A stretch of DNA of 64,000 nt, from assembly GCA_964523405.1 (NCBI GenBank), contig CAZGAQ010000014.1:55364-119363 (forward strand), read 5' to 3'. The notes beneath the pieces were generated by a model. The model did not search any database, was not told the origin of the DNA, and saw only the letters and a list, made by a program, of their open reading frames with translations. Every line of letters begins with the position of its first letter. The stretch's first letter is position 1. The stretch is from CAZGAQ01 sp964523405. Lineage in GTDB: Bacteria > Planctomycetota > Phycisphaerae > UBA1845 > Fen-1342. Of the stretch, positions 34,072-42,454 are shown piece after piece. Made by a program: the position numbers and the translations under genes.

Positions 34072-37000
34072 TCAAGAGTGGGCGCCTGGCGAAGCGCCGC
34101 CGCCCGCCCCGGGCGTGCGTGCCACGGGACCGAGTGCCTGAATCCGCACGTCGCGCTGCGGACAGGCCAACTCAATGCCGGCCTCGCGAAAGGCCCGGTG
34201 AATGGCGCGATTCAGGTGATGCTGCACGTCTTGAGCGCAGTTCACGTCCGCAATGTACAGGCGGAGCTCGAATTCCAGCACCCCCTCGCCGAGCCGGGCG
34301 AAGACGGCCGAGGGTGGCGGCTCCGTCAGGATGTGGGGCGTGTCGCGCGTGACCCGCAGCAGGATCTGCTGCACCTGGTCCGGGTCGGACCCGCGCGCCA
34401 CGCTGACCGGCACGACGATGCGCAGCATCGCGCTCGATAACGTCCAGTTGATGATCTGTCCGGTGATGAACTGCTTGTTGGGAATAATGAGTTCCTTGCA
34501 GTCCCAGTTGGTGATCGTGGTCGCCCGGATCTCGATGCGCGTCACCGTCCCGCTGATGTCCCCGACCGTCACGACGTCCCCGATGCGAATCGGCCGTTCG
34601 AACAGCAGCACCAGGCCTGCGGCAAAGTTGGCGAAGATTTCCTGTAGACCAAATCCCAGCCCCACCGTGACGGCGGCCGCCAGCCACTGCACACGAGACC
34701 ACCCGATGCTCAGCGCCCCGCAGGCGCCCACGATTCCGGCCACAACAATCACGTAGCGGGCGACCGTCGTCACGGCGAAACGTCCGCCCGTGTCCAGAGG
34801 CAGCCGCCGTAGCAGCGCCATCTCGAGCAGCGCCGGAATGTCCTTGGTCAGCGCCACGGTGGCGACGACGATGAGCATCGCCACCGCGAGATTCGCCAGT
34901 GTGACGTAGCGCACGCGGGCCGCCAGCGTGCCACCCCCCCCGTCCGCTGCGTACGACCAGAGCGCCAGATCGCCGAGAAAACGCACAGCCGGCGCCAGAT
35001 CCGCCCAGATGAGCCAGAGCCCGACGACCAACACGAAGATGACCAGGCTCCGCAGCAGCCGCACGGTCTGTGCACTGAGCCGCTCCGGGCTCGCCCCCGC
35101 ATCGGGCGCTGGGCTGCCCGCGGGCACGGGCACGCACGGCGCAGCCAGCCGGTGCCGGGCCACCACCAGCCAGCGGACCAGCAGTGCGTGGCCAAGCAGC
35201 ACGCCCAAAATGAGCCAACCGGTCCGCACCGTCAGACGCTGTCCCAGCACCAGCGCCGCCGAGTGGTATCCCCACGCGGACAGGGCCGCAAGAGCCAGCG
35301 GCGCGGCAACCGCCAGACCCAGCGTTAACTTCCACAGCCGCACACTCCACGGACCACGCCGCGCGCGCAGCCAGCCCGCCAGTACCCCCCCCTGGGGGTA
35401 GAAGATGCGCGCCAGGAAGGCCGTCAGCGTGAGCTCACCGAGCATGAAAGCCAGCCGGCCAAGCGAGTCGTACCAGATCCCCAGGTACCGCGCGCTGCTC
35501 ACCGCGACAAACGCCGTCGGCACGGTGATGGCCATGACCCACACCGCGTGCCGACGGATCAGCGCCAAACCTGCCGGATTCCAGCCAAAATGCACCGCCG
35601 CCATGCCCCCTGGTCGACAGACTTGCCAGAGCAGACCCTGCGCGAACCAGAGCAAGGCCGCGCTGCCCAGGCCCGCGCCGCAGGCCTGCGCCAGCGCGTA
35701 CGTCGTCGCATTGCCGCCGGCGGCCGCGGCCAGCACGCGCCACTCCGCCAGCCACAACAACGCCGGCCCGGGCAGGGTCAGTTGAACCGAACGAACCAGC
35801 GCCGCCAGCGTCAACTCGAACGAGTCTGTCGCCGGATTCCCCACCCGTGCCGCACCGGCGGCCAGCGCCCGCACCGCGTGCGGCCGCAGCGCCAACAGCG
35901 CCAGGAGCAGCAGCCCCGCGGCGCCATACAGGCCGGCGCTGGCGCGCAAGTCCGCGGCGAGCAGTCGGCCGAGTTCATGGGCTGGGGCCACCATCTGGGC
36001 ACTGAGCTGTGGCCAGTGCAGCGCGGTCAGCGGTACCGCGCTGGGCACCCACAAACCGTGTTCGCGGGCGAACTCGCTCAACTCGCTCGCATGATCGCGC
36101 AACCGGGCGGTCTCGAGTTGGAGCTGGACCAGATCATTCGCGTAGTTCTCGTAGTCCTGGTCCAAGTCCGCCAAGAGTCTGTCGCGCGTCTCGAACAGCT
36201 CGCGGACGCGCGGCTCAAGTTCGGACAGGCTGCGCTCGGCCCCCGGAACCACTTCCGCCAAGGCTGCCTGGATGCGTCTCTCCGGGTCCCGTCCCTCGGC
36301 CTGCGACTCCGCGATCTCGGCGCGGCGCACTTCGGCGCGCGCCGCCTCCTGCTCGCTGGCGCGCTGCGCGTGCCGATAGCGACCCGTCTGGGCAGGATCC
36401 GCGTAGAGCCGCAGGATGCGTGCTCCCAACACCTGCGAGTCCCGCGCTTCCTGCAGGGCCCGCCGCAACCCCTCCAGTTCCTTGCGCAGCCGGAGGCTCT
36501 CGCGCCGCGTGTCCTCCAGGCACGTGGCGTTCGCCTGCATCATCGCGGCCAGATGCGTGCGCTCCTGGGCCAGCGTAGCGTTTCCCTCTGCCAGGTCACG
36601 CACACTCTGCGGCGCCCGCGCAAACTCAGCGGCCACGCGTTGCCGCTGTTGCTCGGCTTCAGCCTGGCGCCGCGCACGGACGGCGGCCTCCACGGCCTCC
36701 AGGTAGCGCTGCGCCTCGACGAGCGTCCGGGCCGCCTCTTCCCGACGCACAGTGAGCACCGCGCTCTGCGCCGTGTAGTAGCGCAGTTCCTCTTCGTAAG
36801 CCTGAACCTCCTGCGTTACCGCCCGGCGCTGCGCCCCGAGCAGAATGCGCTGCGCGGCTGAAACCTGCGCCCCAGTGTCCGGCGCCGGCGGCCTGTCCAA
36901 CGTTGCGGCCAAATCCTCCAGACGCTTGTTGGCGCCCGCGAGCAGAGTCGGCAGCGCAGCTCGGCGGCTGGCCCGCGCCTTGAACTCGTCTTCGACTTGG

Positions 37001-37491
37001 CTCAAGGCCGCACGACGCACCTCGACTTGCGCCCCAGCGCTGTTCAACCGCTGGAGTAACTCGTCCAGTGGGGCGTCCGGCGGGAAGTCGCTCGGTGCCG
37101 AAGACGCGGGCCGCGTGCTGGTCTGCGCCAGGCGTTGCTGCGCGGCGGCGAGCTGCGCCGGGGCGTCGTCCTGGCCCTGCCGGTATTCCGCGGCGCGCTG
37201 CGCCCAATCGGCGGCCACGTTCAATTGGTCCAGCGCCTGCGCGTACAGACCGGTAAGCTCGGCCCTCAGCTCGTCGGGTAGCCCGCTGCTGTTGAGTTCG
37301 GCCAGGCTCGCAGCAATCGACTCGAAGCCCAGGGTGGGGGCTGGCTTGCGGTGCATCGGAGCGCTGGTCGGTTGGGTCGAAGAGTCCGGTTGCGCTACGG
37401 CCCACGTCAGCGGGCACAGCAGCACGCCCCAACAGGCCCACGCGCGCCAGGGGTGCATCCACTTGTATCGCCCGTGCTGGGGCGTCAGCAT
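34072..37491 (-). CDS. Large MscS-family mechanosensitive channel (MscK/MscM-like)
   Basis: An about 1139-residue channel. A signal peptide (WACWGVLLCPLTWAVAQ) is followed by some 450 residues of periplasmic coiled coil rich in Ala, Glu, Arg and Gln. Next come about 11 membrane helices and a C-terminal MscS core: LPLDTGGRFAVTTVARYVIVVAGIVGACGAL, then GLGFGLQEIFANFAAGLVLLFERPIRIGDVVTVGDISGTVTRIEIRATTI with the pore-lining Gly/Ala helix, and the cytoplasmic vestibule. It releases solutes under osmotic stress. I chose ATG 37491 because CGGAG lies 8 bases upstream; two other in-frame ATGs lie within 50 bases. The Pro/Gly/Ala tail is extra. Confidence 0.9.
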   Translation of the reverse strand: MLTPQHGRYKWMHPWRAWACWGVLLCPLTWAVAQPDSSTQPTSAPMHRKPAPTLGFESIAASLAELNSSGLPDELRAELTGLYAQALDQLNVAADWAQRAAEYRQGQDDAPAQLAAAQQRLAQTSTRPASSAPSDFPPDAPLDELLQRLNSAGAQVEVRRAALSQVEDEFKARASRRAALPTLLAGANKRLEDLAATLDRPPAPDTGAQVSAAQRILLGAQRRAVTQEVQAYEEELRYYTAQSAVLTVRREEAARTLVEAQRYLEAVEAAVRARRQAEAEQQRQRVAAEFARAPQSVRDLAEGNATLAQERTHLAAMMQANATCLEDTRRESLRLRKELEGLRRALQEARDSQVLGARILRLYADPAQTGRYRHAQRASEQEAARAEVRRAEIAESQAEGRDPERRIQAALAEVVPGAERSLSELEPRVRELFETRDRLLADLDQDYENYANDLVQLQLETARLRDHASELSEFAREHGLWVPSAVPLTALHWPQLSAQMVAPAHELGRLLAADLRASAGLYGAAGLLLLALLALRPHAVRALAAGAARVGNPATDSFELTLAALVRSVQLTLPGPALLWLAEWRVLAAAAGGNATTYALAQACGAGLGSAALLWFAQGLLWQVCRPGGMAAVHFGWNPAGLALIRRHAVWVMAITVPTAFVAVSSARYLGIWYDSLGRLAFMLGELTLTAFLARIFYPQGGVLAGWLRARRGPWSVRLWKLTLGLAVAAPLALAALSAWGYHSAALVLGQRLTVRTGWLILGVLLGHALLVRWLVVARHRLAAPCVPVPAGSPAPDAGASPERLSAQTVRLLRSLVIFVLVVGLWLIWADLAPAVRFLGDLALWSYAADGGGGTLAARVRYVTLANLAVAMLIVVATVALTKDIPALLEMALLRRLPLDTGGRFAVTTVARYVIVVAGIVGACGALSIGWSRVQWLAAAVTVGLGFGLQEIFANFAAGLVLLFERPIRIGDVVTVGDISGTVTRIEIRATTITNWDCKELIIPNKQFITGQIINWTLSSAMLRIVVPVSVARGSDPDQVQQILLRVTRDTPHILTEPPPSAVFARLGEGVLEFELRLYIADVNCAQDVQHHLNRAIHRAFREAGIELACPQRDVRIQALGPVARTPGAGGGASPGAHS

Positions 37492-37741
37492 GGCCGACTC
37501 CGACATGCCCGGTTCGCACCGACGAGCGCCCCGCCTGCGTGCTGCGGGCCGGACCCGGGCGTCCGGGAACCAGCCCCTATTATCCCCATCGGGCGCCGCA
37601 GTGAAAGGCAGGCGCGGCCATAGCAGCGGAGTTCATCCGGCCACGGGAATGACGTGCCATAGTGCGGGGGGGACAAGCGCGCGAGCCCAAGCGGGGTGCT
37701 CGGGCTCGGCGTGGGACACCAGGGTGCTGGCGACAGAGGTG

Positions 37742-39226
37742 CTACTTGGCCGCTACGGTTTCGCAGTGCAGGTCGGCGTAGACAACGCGGAAGTGGCCGT
37801 CGGGGAGCTTCCAGCGGAGCAGCACGGCGCCGGCGTCACCCGGCGTGACGGCGTTACCGAAGTACTCCGGATCGGTCTTGTCGACCAGCAGATGCCGGTA
37901 GAACAGGGCGATTCCCATGATGCGCAGGCCCTGCTGCTGGCCGGCGCGGACGGCGGCCTGGTCGCCGGCCATTCGCGGCTGGGTGATCAACAGGGCGGTG
38001 AGGGCGGCGACCTGCGGGCCGAGGGCTTCGGCGTCGATCTGCGCGGGGAAGCCGGGGTGCATGTCGGCAAGGATCTTCCGCAGCGCGGGAATACCCGCTT
38101 GTGCCGGAGGCACGTCGCCGACCTTGCGCTCCAGGTCGTCCACCATGGCGTGCGCCTGTTGCAGCATTTCGCGATAGGCGACGAAGCCGTCGAGCAGGCT
38201 GGCCTCCGTTGGGGCGGGCATTTCCAGCGTAAGCGTATTGGGCTCGTTGGGCACGGTGGGCTCGGCCGGTGGTTCAGCAGGCAGCGTCACGGGCACGTCC
38301 CACTCGAACTGCTCGTGGACGACGCGCTGGCTCTGGCCCTGCCAGCCGGTGGTGTCGATCTCGTAGCGCAGGGGCAAGCGCGTGTGCACGTCCACCCACA
38401 GCCGCGCGACGGCGACCGGGGCGTCGGACGCGCCCTCGTGCGGGCGCGGGCCGAAGCCGAGCTTCCAGCCGGCGATCTCGAAGCCGACGGCGTCGTGACC
38501 TGCGATGGTCTGGCGACCGAGGGACTTGTCGGCGTCCTCACTCAGGTCGCGGAGCTGCTTGAGCCAGGCGTCGGGGCCGTGGGGGAAGAGGCGCGGATCG
38601 GCGTCGTTGAGCTTGATGCGAATCGCCTGATCGCCCTGCTGGTAGACGTACTCGCCGGGCGAATGGATGGTTACGGGGCCGCCGACGTTTTCATACATCA
38701 CACCTTGCTGCGGGCCGTCGGCGATCAGGCTGAGCTGGCCGCGGAAGACCTTCTCGCCCTCTGGCGTCTGCAGGGTGGTCGTGACCTGGCAGGTCATGGT
38801 CTTGATGCTGCGCAGGCGCTCGATGACCTGGGCCAAGGCAACGCGGGGTGACGCGGTGAAGAACAGCACGAGGCCGGCAAGAATGCAAGCGGCCGGCAAC
38901 AGGACGAGCGCGGTGCGCGCTTTGGCGGAGTTGAGGGACATCCACAGGCCTCCCAGGCCGCGAGCCCGACGACGTGCGCGGTCGGCATGGGCCGCCGCGG
39001 ACGGTGTGGCGGGCAGTGCGGCGAGCAAATGCTCGCGCTGGCTGTCGTGTTGGCGGTCGAAGACCTCGTAGGCGCGGGCCAGGGCGACGTGCTCGCGACG
39101 AGCGCGGGCGAACTCGGCCCGGCAGGCGGCGCAGGTTTGCGCGTGGGCCTGCAGGGCGGCGCACTGCGCGTCGTCCAGCAGATTCATCGAGAGCGAGTCC
39201 CACTGGCTGGGATGCGGGCACATCAT
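37742..39226 (-). CDS. Anti-sigma factor: zinc-finger domain fused to a periplasmic LolA-like domain
   Basis: A 494-residue protein whose start overlaps the stop of the sigma factor gene (ATGA, 39223-39226). The N-terminal 40 residues contain an anti-sigma zinc finger (HxxxCxxC in AHAQTCAACRAEFARA). A membrane helix follows near residues 105-125 (ALVLLPAACILAGLVLFF). The large remainder resembles outer-membrane lipoprotein-sorting (LolA-like) domains: MTCQVTTTLQTPEGEKVFRGQLSLIADG and ARLWVDVHTRLPLRYEID. It would hold the sigma factor at the membrane and release it on a signal sensed outside. What the outer domain binds is unknown. Confidence 0.8.
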   Translation of the reverse strand: MMCPHPSQWDSLSMNLLDDAQCAALQAHAQTCAACRAEFARARREHVALARAYEVFDRQHDSQREHLLAALPATPSAAAHADRARRRARGLGGLWMSLNSAKARTALVLLPAACILAGLVLFFTASPRVALAQVIERLRSIKTMTCQVTTTLQTPEGEKVFRGQLSLIADGPQQGVMYENVGGPVTIHSPGEYVYQQGDQAIRIKLNDADPRLFPHGPDAWLKQLRDLSEDADKSLGRQTIAGHDAVGFEIAGWKLGFGPRPHEGASDAPVAVARLWVDVHTRLPLRYEIDTTGWQGQSQRVVHEQFEWDVPVTLPAEPPAEPTVPNEPNTLTLEMPAPTEASLLDGFVAYREMLQQAHAMVDDLERKVGDVPPAQAGIPALRKILADMHPGFPAQIDAEALGPQVAALTALLITQPRMAGDQAAVRAGQQQGLRIMGIALFYRHLLVDKTDPEYFGNAVTPGDAGAVLLRWKLPDGHFRVVYADLHCETVAAK

Positions 39227-39759
39227 GGCCGCACCTCCTGTGCAATCAGCAACCGGCGCAGGCGATCCCGCGCGCAGGACAGCAGGCGATAGAGTCCGGA
39301 ACGGGACAGGCCCAGCACGGTGCGGGCCTGTTCGGCGTCGAGGTCCTGCAGGTAGAAAGCGTGCAGGCTCAGACGCTCGCGGGCGGGTAGCGCACCGAGC
39401 GCGTCCCGCAGGAGGGTGAGTCGCTCGTCCGGCCCGGGGTCGGGCGGAGCCGCCAGACTATCAGGCAGATCTTGGCGGCTGCGGTCGCGGCGGCGCGCGC
39501 GGCGCCACTCGCGACAGACCTGGCGGGCGATGCCCACCAGCCAGGGAGCGAAACACTGCGGATCACGCAGGCTCTCGAGCTTTTTGTACGCCCGGAGAAA
39601 AGTTTCCTGCGTGAGCTCCGCGGCCGCGTCGAGGTCGTGGGTGGTGTCGTAGCAGACGGCGCGGATGAGGCGGGCCTTGCGGTCGTAGAGCTCGGCGAAA
39701 GCCGCCTTGTCGCCGCCGCGGGCACCGCTCACCAGAGTTCCGTCGCTCGCCGCCACCAC
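39223..39759 (-). CDS. ECF-type RNA polymerase sigma factor
   Basis: A 178-residue sigma factor. Region 2 is visible in AAFAELYDRKARLIRAVCYDTTHDLDAAAELTQETFLRAYKKLESLRDPQCFAPWLVGIARQVCREWRRARRR (about 20-92). Region 4 is in LGALPARERLSLHAFYLQDLDAEQARTVLGLSRSGLYRLLSCARDRLRRLL (about 120-172). GTG start 39759 with GGAGGA upstream. The stop overlaps the anti-sigma start by 4 bp, the usual sigma/anti-sigma arrangement. Its target promoters cannot be derived from the window. Confidence 0.93.
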   Translation of the reverse strand: MVAASDGTLVSGARGGDKAAFAELYDRKARLIRAVCYDTTHDLDAAAELTQETFLRAYKKLESLRDPQCFAPWLVGIARQVCREWRRARRRDRSRQDLPDSLAAPPDPGPDERLTLLRDALGALPARERLSLHAFYLQDLDAEQARTVLGLSRSGLYRLLSCARDRLRRLLIAQEVRP

Positions 39760-40128
39760 AGGTCCTCCGACCGGCCAAGGGGATGGCCATCCGGATTACT
39801 AGTGAGCGCAGGGGGCGGTTTGTCCAGCCGAGATCCAAAAACTGGCAAAGGGACAGGGCAACCACAGGATAGCGGGGGTGTGGCGGCACCGGGAACAGGG
39901 ACAAGTGCCAGGTGACAGGGGTCAGGGGGCAAGGGGGCGGGGGCGGGCGCGCGAAGCTGAGAATATGAAGATCGTAGCGACGGGGCGAGGCGGCGGCGTC
40001 AGTCGTCGCGGGCGCAAGCGACGGGTTGGCCGGAGCGGAACGCGACGCGGTAGACGCCGTCGCGATGCAGACCCCGGTGAGCCGATTGCGCTGTTGGGGC
40101 CATAGACGGCATGTCGTTGTGGGTAGCG
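39760..40128. other. Gene-free stretch upstream of the sigma factor
   Basis: About 370 bases containing copy 2 of the GGGACAAGTGYCAGGTGACA element and a G-rich run (39915-39950). The expected ECF autoregulatory promoter should lie here, but I cannot pick it out with confidence. Confidence 0.45.
39898..39917 (+). repeat. Dispersed 20-bp element, copy 2
   Basis: GGGACAAGTGYCAGGTGACA with C at Y, one mismatch from 21346-21365. It is followed by another TCAGG and a G-rich run. Confidence 0.5.
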
Positions 40129-40710
40129 CTACCGGGGTTCCGTGCGCGCTCCGCACTCCGGGCACCGGCCGCTGACGTTACCCGTGAGGTCGTAACCGCA
40201 GCGCTGACAGCGGCCCGGCGGGAAGCGCCGGGCGCGCCACCACGAGCGCGCTGCGGCCGCGAGGAAGAGCGCCGTTGGAATCCAGAGCGGCAATGACACG
40301 GCACCGCACTTCGCGTACAACTCGAGATCAGGGCGCCAGATCGGCCAGTCATCTCGGAGCAGAAGGCAGAGGTAATCGACGACCTCGCGATCCGCCCTGC
40401 TCAATCGGGCGTAGGTCACCGGGAACGACGCTGGCGAAGTCGCTCCGTCTACGATTGCATCCGCGGGTTTTGCTGGATCAGGCGGGTCCGTACGCCACCA
40501 GAGCAGCGCCAACACTCCTCTGTGCCCGTTGACCGACACGTTGCCGCCCACCCAGCGGTACTCCCAGTCACACCATGTTCCGGTGTACGTAGCGCCGCCG
40601 AATCCGGCGCAAGCCAGCGCCAGCGTCAGCCAGAGCCACATCAGCCGGCGCCGCGGCCGGGCGAGGCGCCTGCGTGAACGGTGTTCGGCAGGCAACGGGC
40701 TCTCATGCAC
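40129..40710 (-). CDS. Membrane protein with planctomycete-type C-terminal zinc ribbon
   Basis: A 193-residue protein with two hydrophobic segments (LMWLWLTLALACAGFGGATY near 25-45 and LPLWIPTALFLAAAARSWW near 145-163). It ends in a zinc ribbon CQRCGYDLTGNVSGRCPECG. The same ribbon ends the 109-residue protein at 51531. Such ribbons are frequent in planctomycete small membrane proteins and have no assigned function. I chose GTG 40710, with AAGGAG 9 bases upstream, over an earlier in-frame GTG that contains that element. Orthologues are probably variable. Confidence 0.7.
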   Translation of the reverse strand: MHESPLPAEHRSRRRLARPRRRLMWLWLTLALACAGFGGATYTGTWCDWEYRWVGGNVSVNGHRGVLALLWWRTDPPDPAKPADAIVDGATSPASFPVTYARLSRADREVVDYLCLLLRDDWPIWRPDLELYAKCGAVSLPLWIPTALFLAAAARSWWRARRFPPGRCQRCGYDLTGNVSGRCPECGARTEPR

Positions 40711-40791
40711 GTACCCATCTCCTTCACACCGCACGATTCGTCGGCGTCGACACGCGTCAGGGCTGGGGCGAACGGTCGGCGCGGAGGTCGG

Positions 40792-41205
40792 CTAGAACAC
40801 GGGCTGATGTCCCAGCCAGAGCACATCAGCAACATTCTTCAGTGACAGCATGGTGGCGGCAACCACTGCGATCACGGCTAACCCGCGGGCGACGATGCGG
40901 GACTCACGGGCGAACAGGAACGGCCACCACGCGAGGGCCAACACGAGTGAGCTGAACGGCAAGGCGTAGCTGCCCAGGTGTCCGCACGCACAGGAAAACG
41001 ACGAGGCGACGAACGCCGCCGCGAGCAGGGCGACGAGCGATGCGATCCACAGACTGGACGTGGGGGCCACCCTCGTCGCCTCCGCGAACGAGCGGCCGCA
41101 TTCCGGGCAGTCTTGTCCTTCGAAGAGCGCATAGCCGCATGCACAGCGCGCGGTCGGTGTGGAGCCGGAGGGCGTAGGGATCGGCGGCGGTGCTGCGGCG
41201 GGCAT
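40792..41205 (-). CDS. Small membrane protein with N-terminal zinc ribbon
   Basis: A 137-residue protein. Residues 20-40 form a zinc ribbon (CACGYALFEGQDCPECG), and three hydrophobic segments follow (SLWIASLVALLAAAFVASSF, LPFSSLVLALAWWPFLFA, GLAVIAVVAATMLSL). It is a relative of the zinc-ribbon proteins at 40129 and 51531 with the ribbon moved to the N-terminus. Function unknown. It lies 80 bases upstream of the 40129 gene on the same strand and may share its transcript. Confidence 0.65.
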   Translation of the reverse strand: MPAAAPPPIPTPSGSTPTARCACGYALFEGQDCPECGRSFAEATRVAPTSSLWIASLVALLAAAFVASSFSCACGHLGSYALPFSSLVLALAWWPFLFARESRIVARGLAVIAVVAATMLSLKNVADVLWLGHQPVF

Positions 41206-41400
41206 TGGGGCATTCTACGCGGCAAATGCGATGCGCCTACGGGGAGCGGTGCGCGGTGGAAGGAGGCCCCAGTAGCGCGGAGGCGAAGACACGGCCGCCG
41301 GGAGACGGGAATGGGCAGGGACGATGCGGTGCGGGCAGGCGCGTGATTCGCGCAGACGGCCAGGGTACGCGGCATGGGAGGGGATTCCCGTGGGGAGTGG

Positions 41401-41422
41401 GTGCGAGAAGGAATTCTCGCAC
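41401..41422. terminator. Perfect 9-bp hairpin with GGAA tetraloop
   Basis: GTGCGAGAA pairs with TTCTCGCAC around GGAA, which is a stable GNRA-type tetraloop if transcribed on the plus strand. It lies about 190 bases past the methyltransferase stop and 200 bases before the 41205 start, so a terminator role is only a guess. Confidence 0.4.
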
Positions 41423-41492
41423 CTAGCAGCCAGCCGAAGGGGATTCTCGCCCCGGCAGATCGCGCGTTTCGCCAACGCCCGTCGCGTACGAG

Positions 41493-41528
41493 GGCAGATT
41501 CCTCGGTCGCTGCGCTCCCTCGGAATGA
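41493..41528. repeat. Repeat-like intergenic segment (ATTCCTCGG...CTCGGAATGA)
   Basis: A 36-base segment with inverted ends (ATTCC / GGAAT) around a TCGCTGCGCTCC core. Similar sequences are, as far as I recall, common as intergenic repeats in several bacterial phyla. Only one clear copy is present in this window, so the repeat status rests on general knowledge. Confidence 0.3.
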
Positions 41529-41615
41529 CGATCGATCGGCGCGCGGAATGAGAGCGACGCGGGAACCGGGATGACGATTGGCCGAGGCTCAAGGCGAGGG
41601 ATGCGCGGGAAGTCG

Positions 41616-42245
41616 TCACGCTTCGGGGCGGAATTCCTGGACTTGGAAGCTCTTGCCGGCCGGGGTGGTGGCAGAGTGGGAGTGCAACTCGCGGTAGCCG
41701 CACGCAGCGGCGGCGCGGGTGAGGTCGGCGGGCGGAACGAGGTGCATGACGGGGGCGAGGCGCGCGAGGCTCGTGTAGGGAGACGGGGTGACTTCGGGCA
41801 AGGTCGCACACGGCAGTTGCACGACCGTAACGAGAACGCCGCCGGGGCGCAGCAGGGCGCGGATGCGGGTCAGCGCGGGGCCGAGGTCGACGAATTCGAG
41901 CACGAGGCCGGCGAAGATCAGGTCGACGGGGTCGCAGGGGAAGGTGTCGGTCTGCACGTTGCCGACGTAGAGTTCGAGGCCGGGGAGGCGCGCGGCGAAG
42001 CGGGCGCGGGCCTGGGCGATGTAGTCGGGGTTGAGGTCGATGCCGACCGTGCGCGGCGTGACGGCGGGGTCGACGCGGTCGAGGCCGTTGCCGCCGGCAC
42101 AGCCGAGGAGGGCGGCGCTCGGCGGCTGGTGGCGCGCGAGCGCGGCGGCGAAGAGATCGGCGAGCAGCGCGGCCTGGCCGACGGCTGCGGAGGCCATGTG
42201 GGCTTCGTAGTCGGCGAGGGGGATGTGGAGCCAGGGATTGTCCAT
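41616..42245 (-). CDS. Class I SAM-dependent methyltransferase
   Basis: A 209-residue methyltransferase-fold protein. AALLGCAGGNGLDRV is motif I (GxGxG-like), VGIDLNPDYIAQAR places the acidic ribose-binding residue after strand 2, and DLIFAGLVLEFVDL with LLRPGGVLVTVVQLP form motifs II-III. The start reads MDNPWLHIPLADYEAHM, as in Methyltransf_11/25-type proteins annotated for unknown small molecules. ATG 42245 has GGAGG 7 bases upstream. No neighbour indicates the substrate. Confidence 0.8.
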   Translation of the reverse strand: MDNPWLHIPLADYEAHMASAAVGQAALLADLFAAALARHQPPSAALLGCAGGNGLDRVDPAVTPRTVGIDLNPDYIAQARARFAARLPGLELYVGNVQTDTFPCDPVDLIFAGLVLEFVDLGPALTRIRALLRPGGVLVTVVQLPCATLPEVTPSPYTSLARLAPVMHLVPPADLTRAAAACGYRELHSHSATTPAGKSFQVQEFRPEA

Positions 42246-42454
42246 GGCAGCCTCCGGAAACGCGGCGACAGCCAGCGCACGATCCACAGAGAGGGATACG
42301 TACCGGCAACCGGACGGCGTCACGCCGAACGAGTGAAGCGTAGCACTCCAGGGTAGCTAGTGAAAGCTACGTGGAGATGAGCGTGCCGCTTTCGACGGTG
42401 CGCGGGCCACGCTATGATCCGACCAGGTTCCACGCAGAATCGAGGAGGCCCAGC

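Larger units (their letters stand above)
41206..41615. other. Gene-free stretch with short hairpins and a repeat-like sequence
   Basis: 410 bases without a credible gene, between two minus-strand genes. It contains a perfect 9-bp hairpin (41401-41422), a GGGG/CCCC mini-hairpin just after it (41439-41453), and the repeat-like segment at 41493-41528. Confidence 0.5.
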
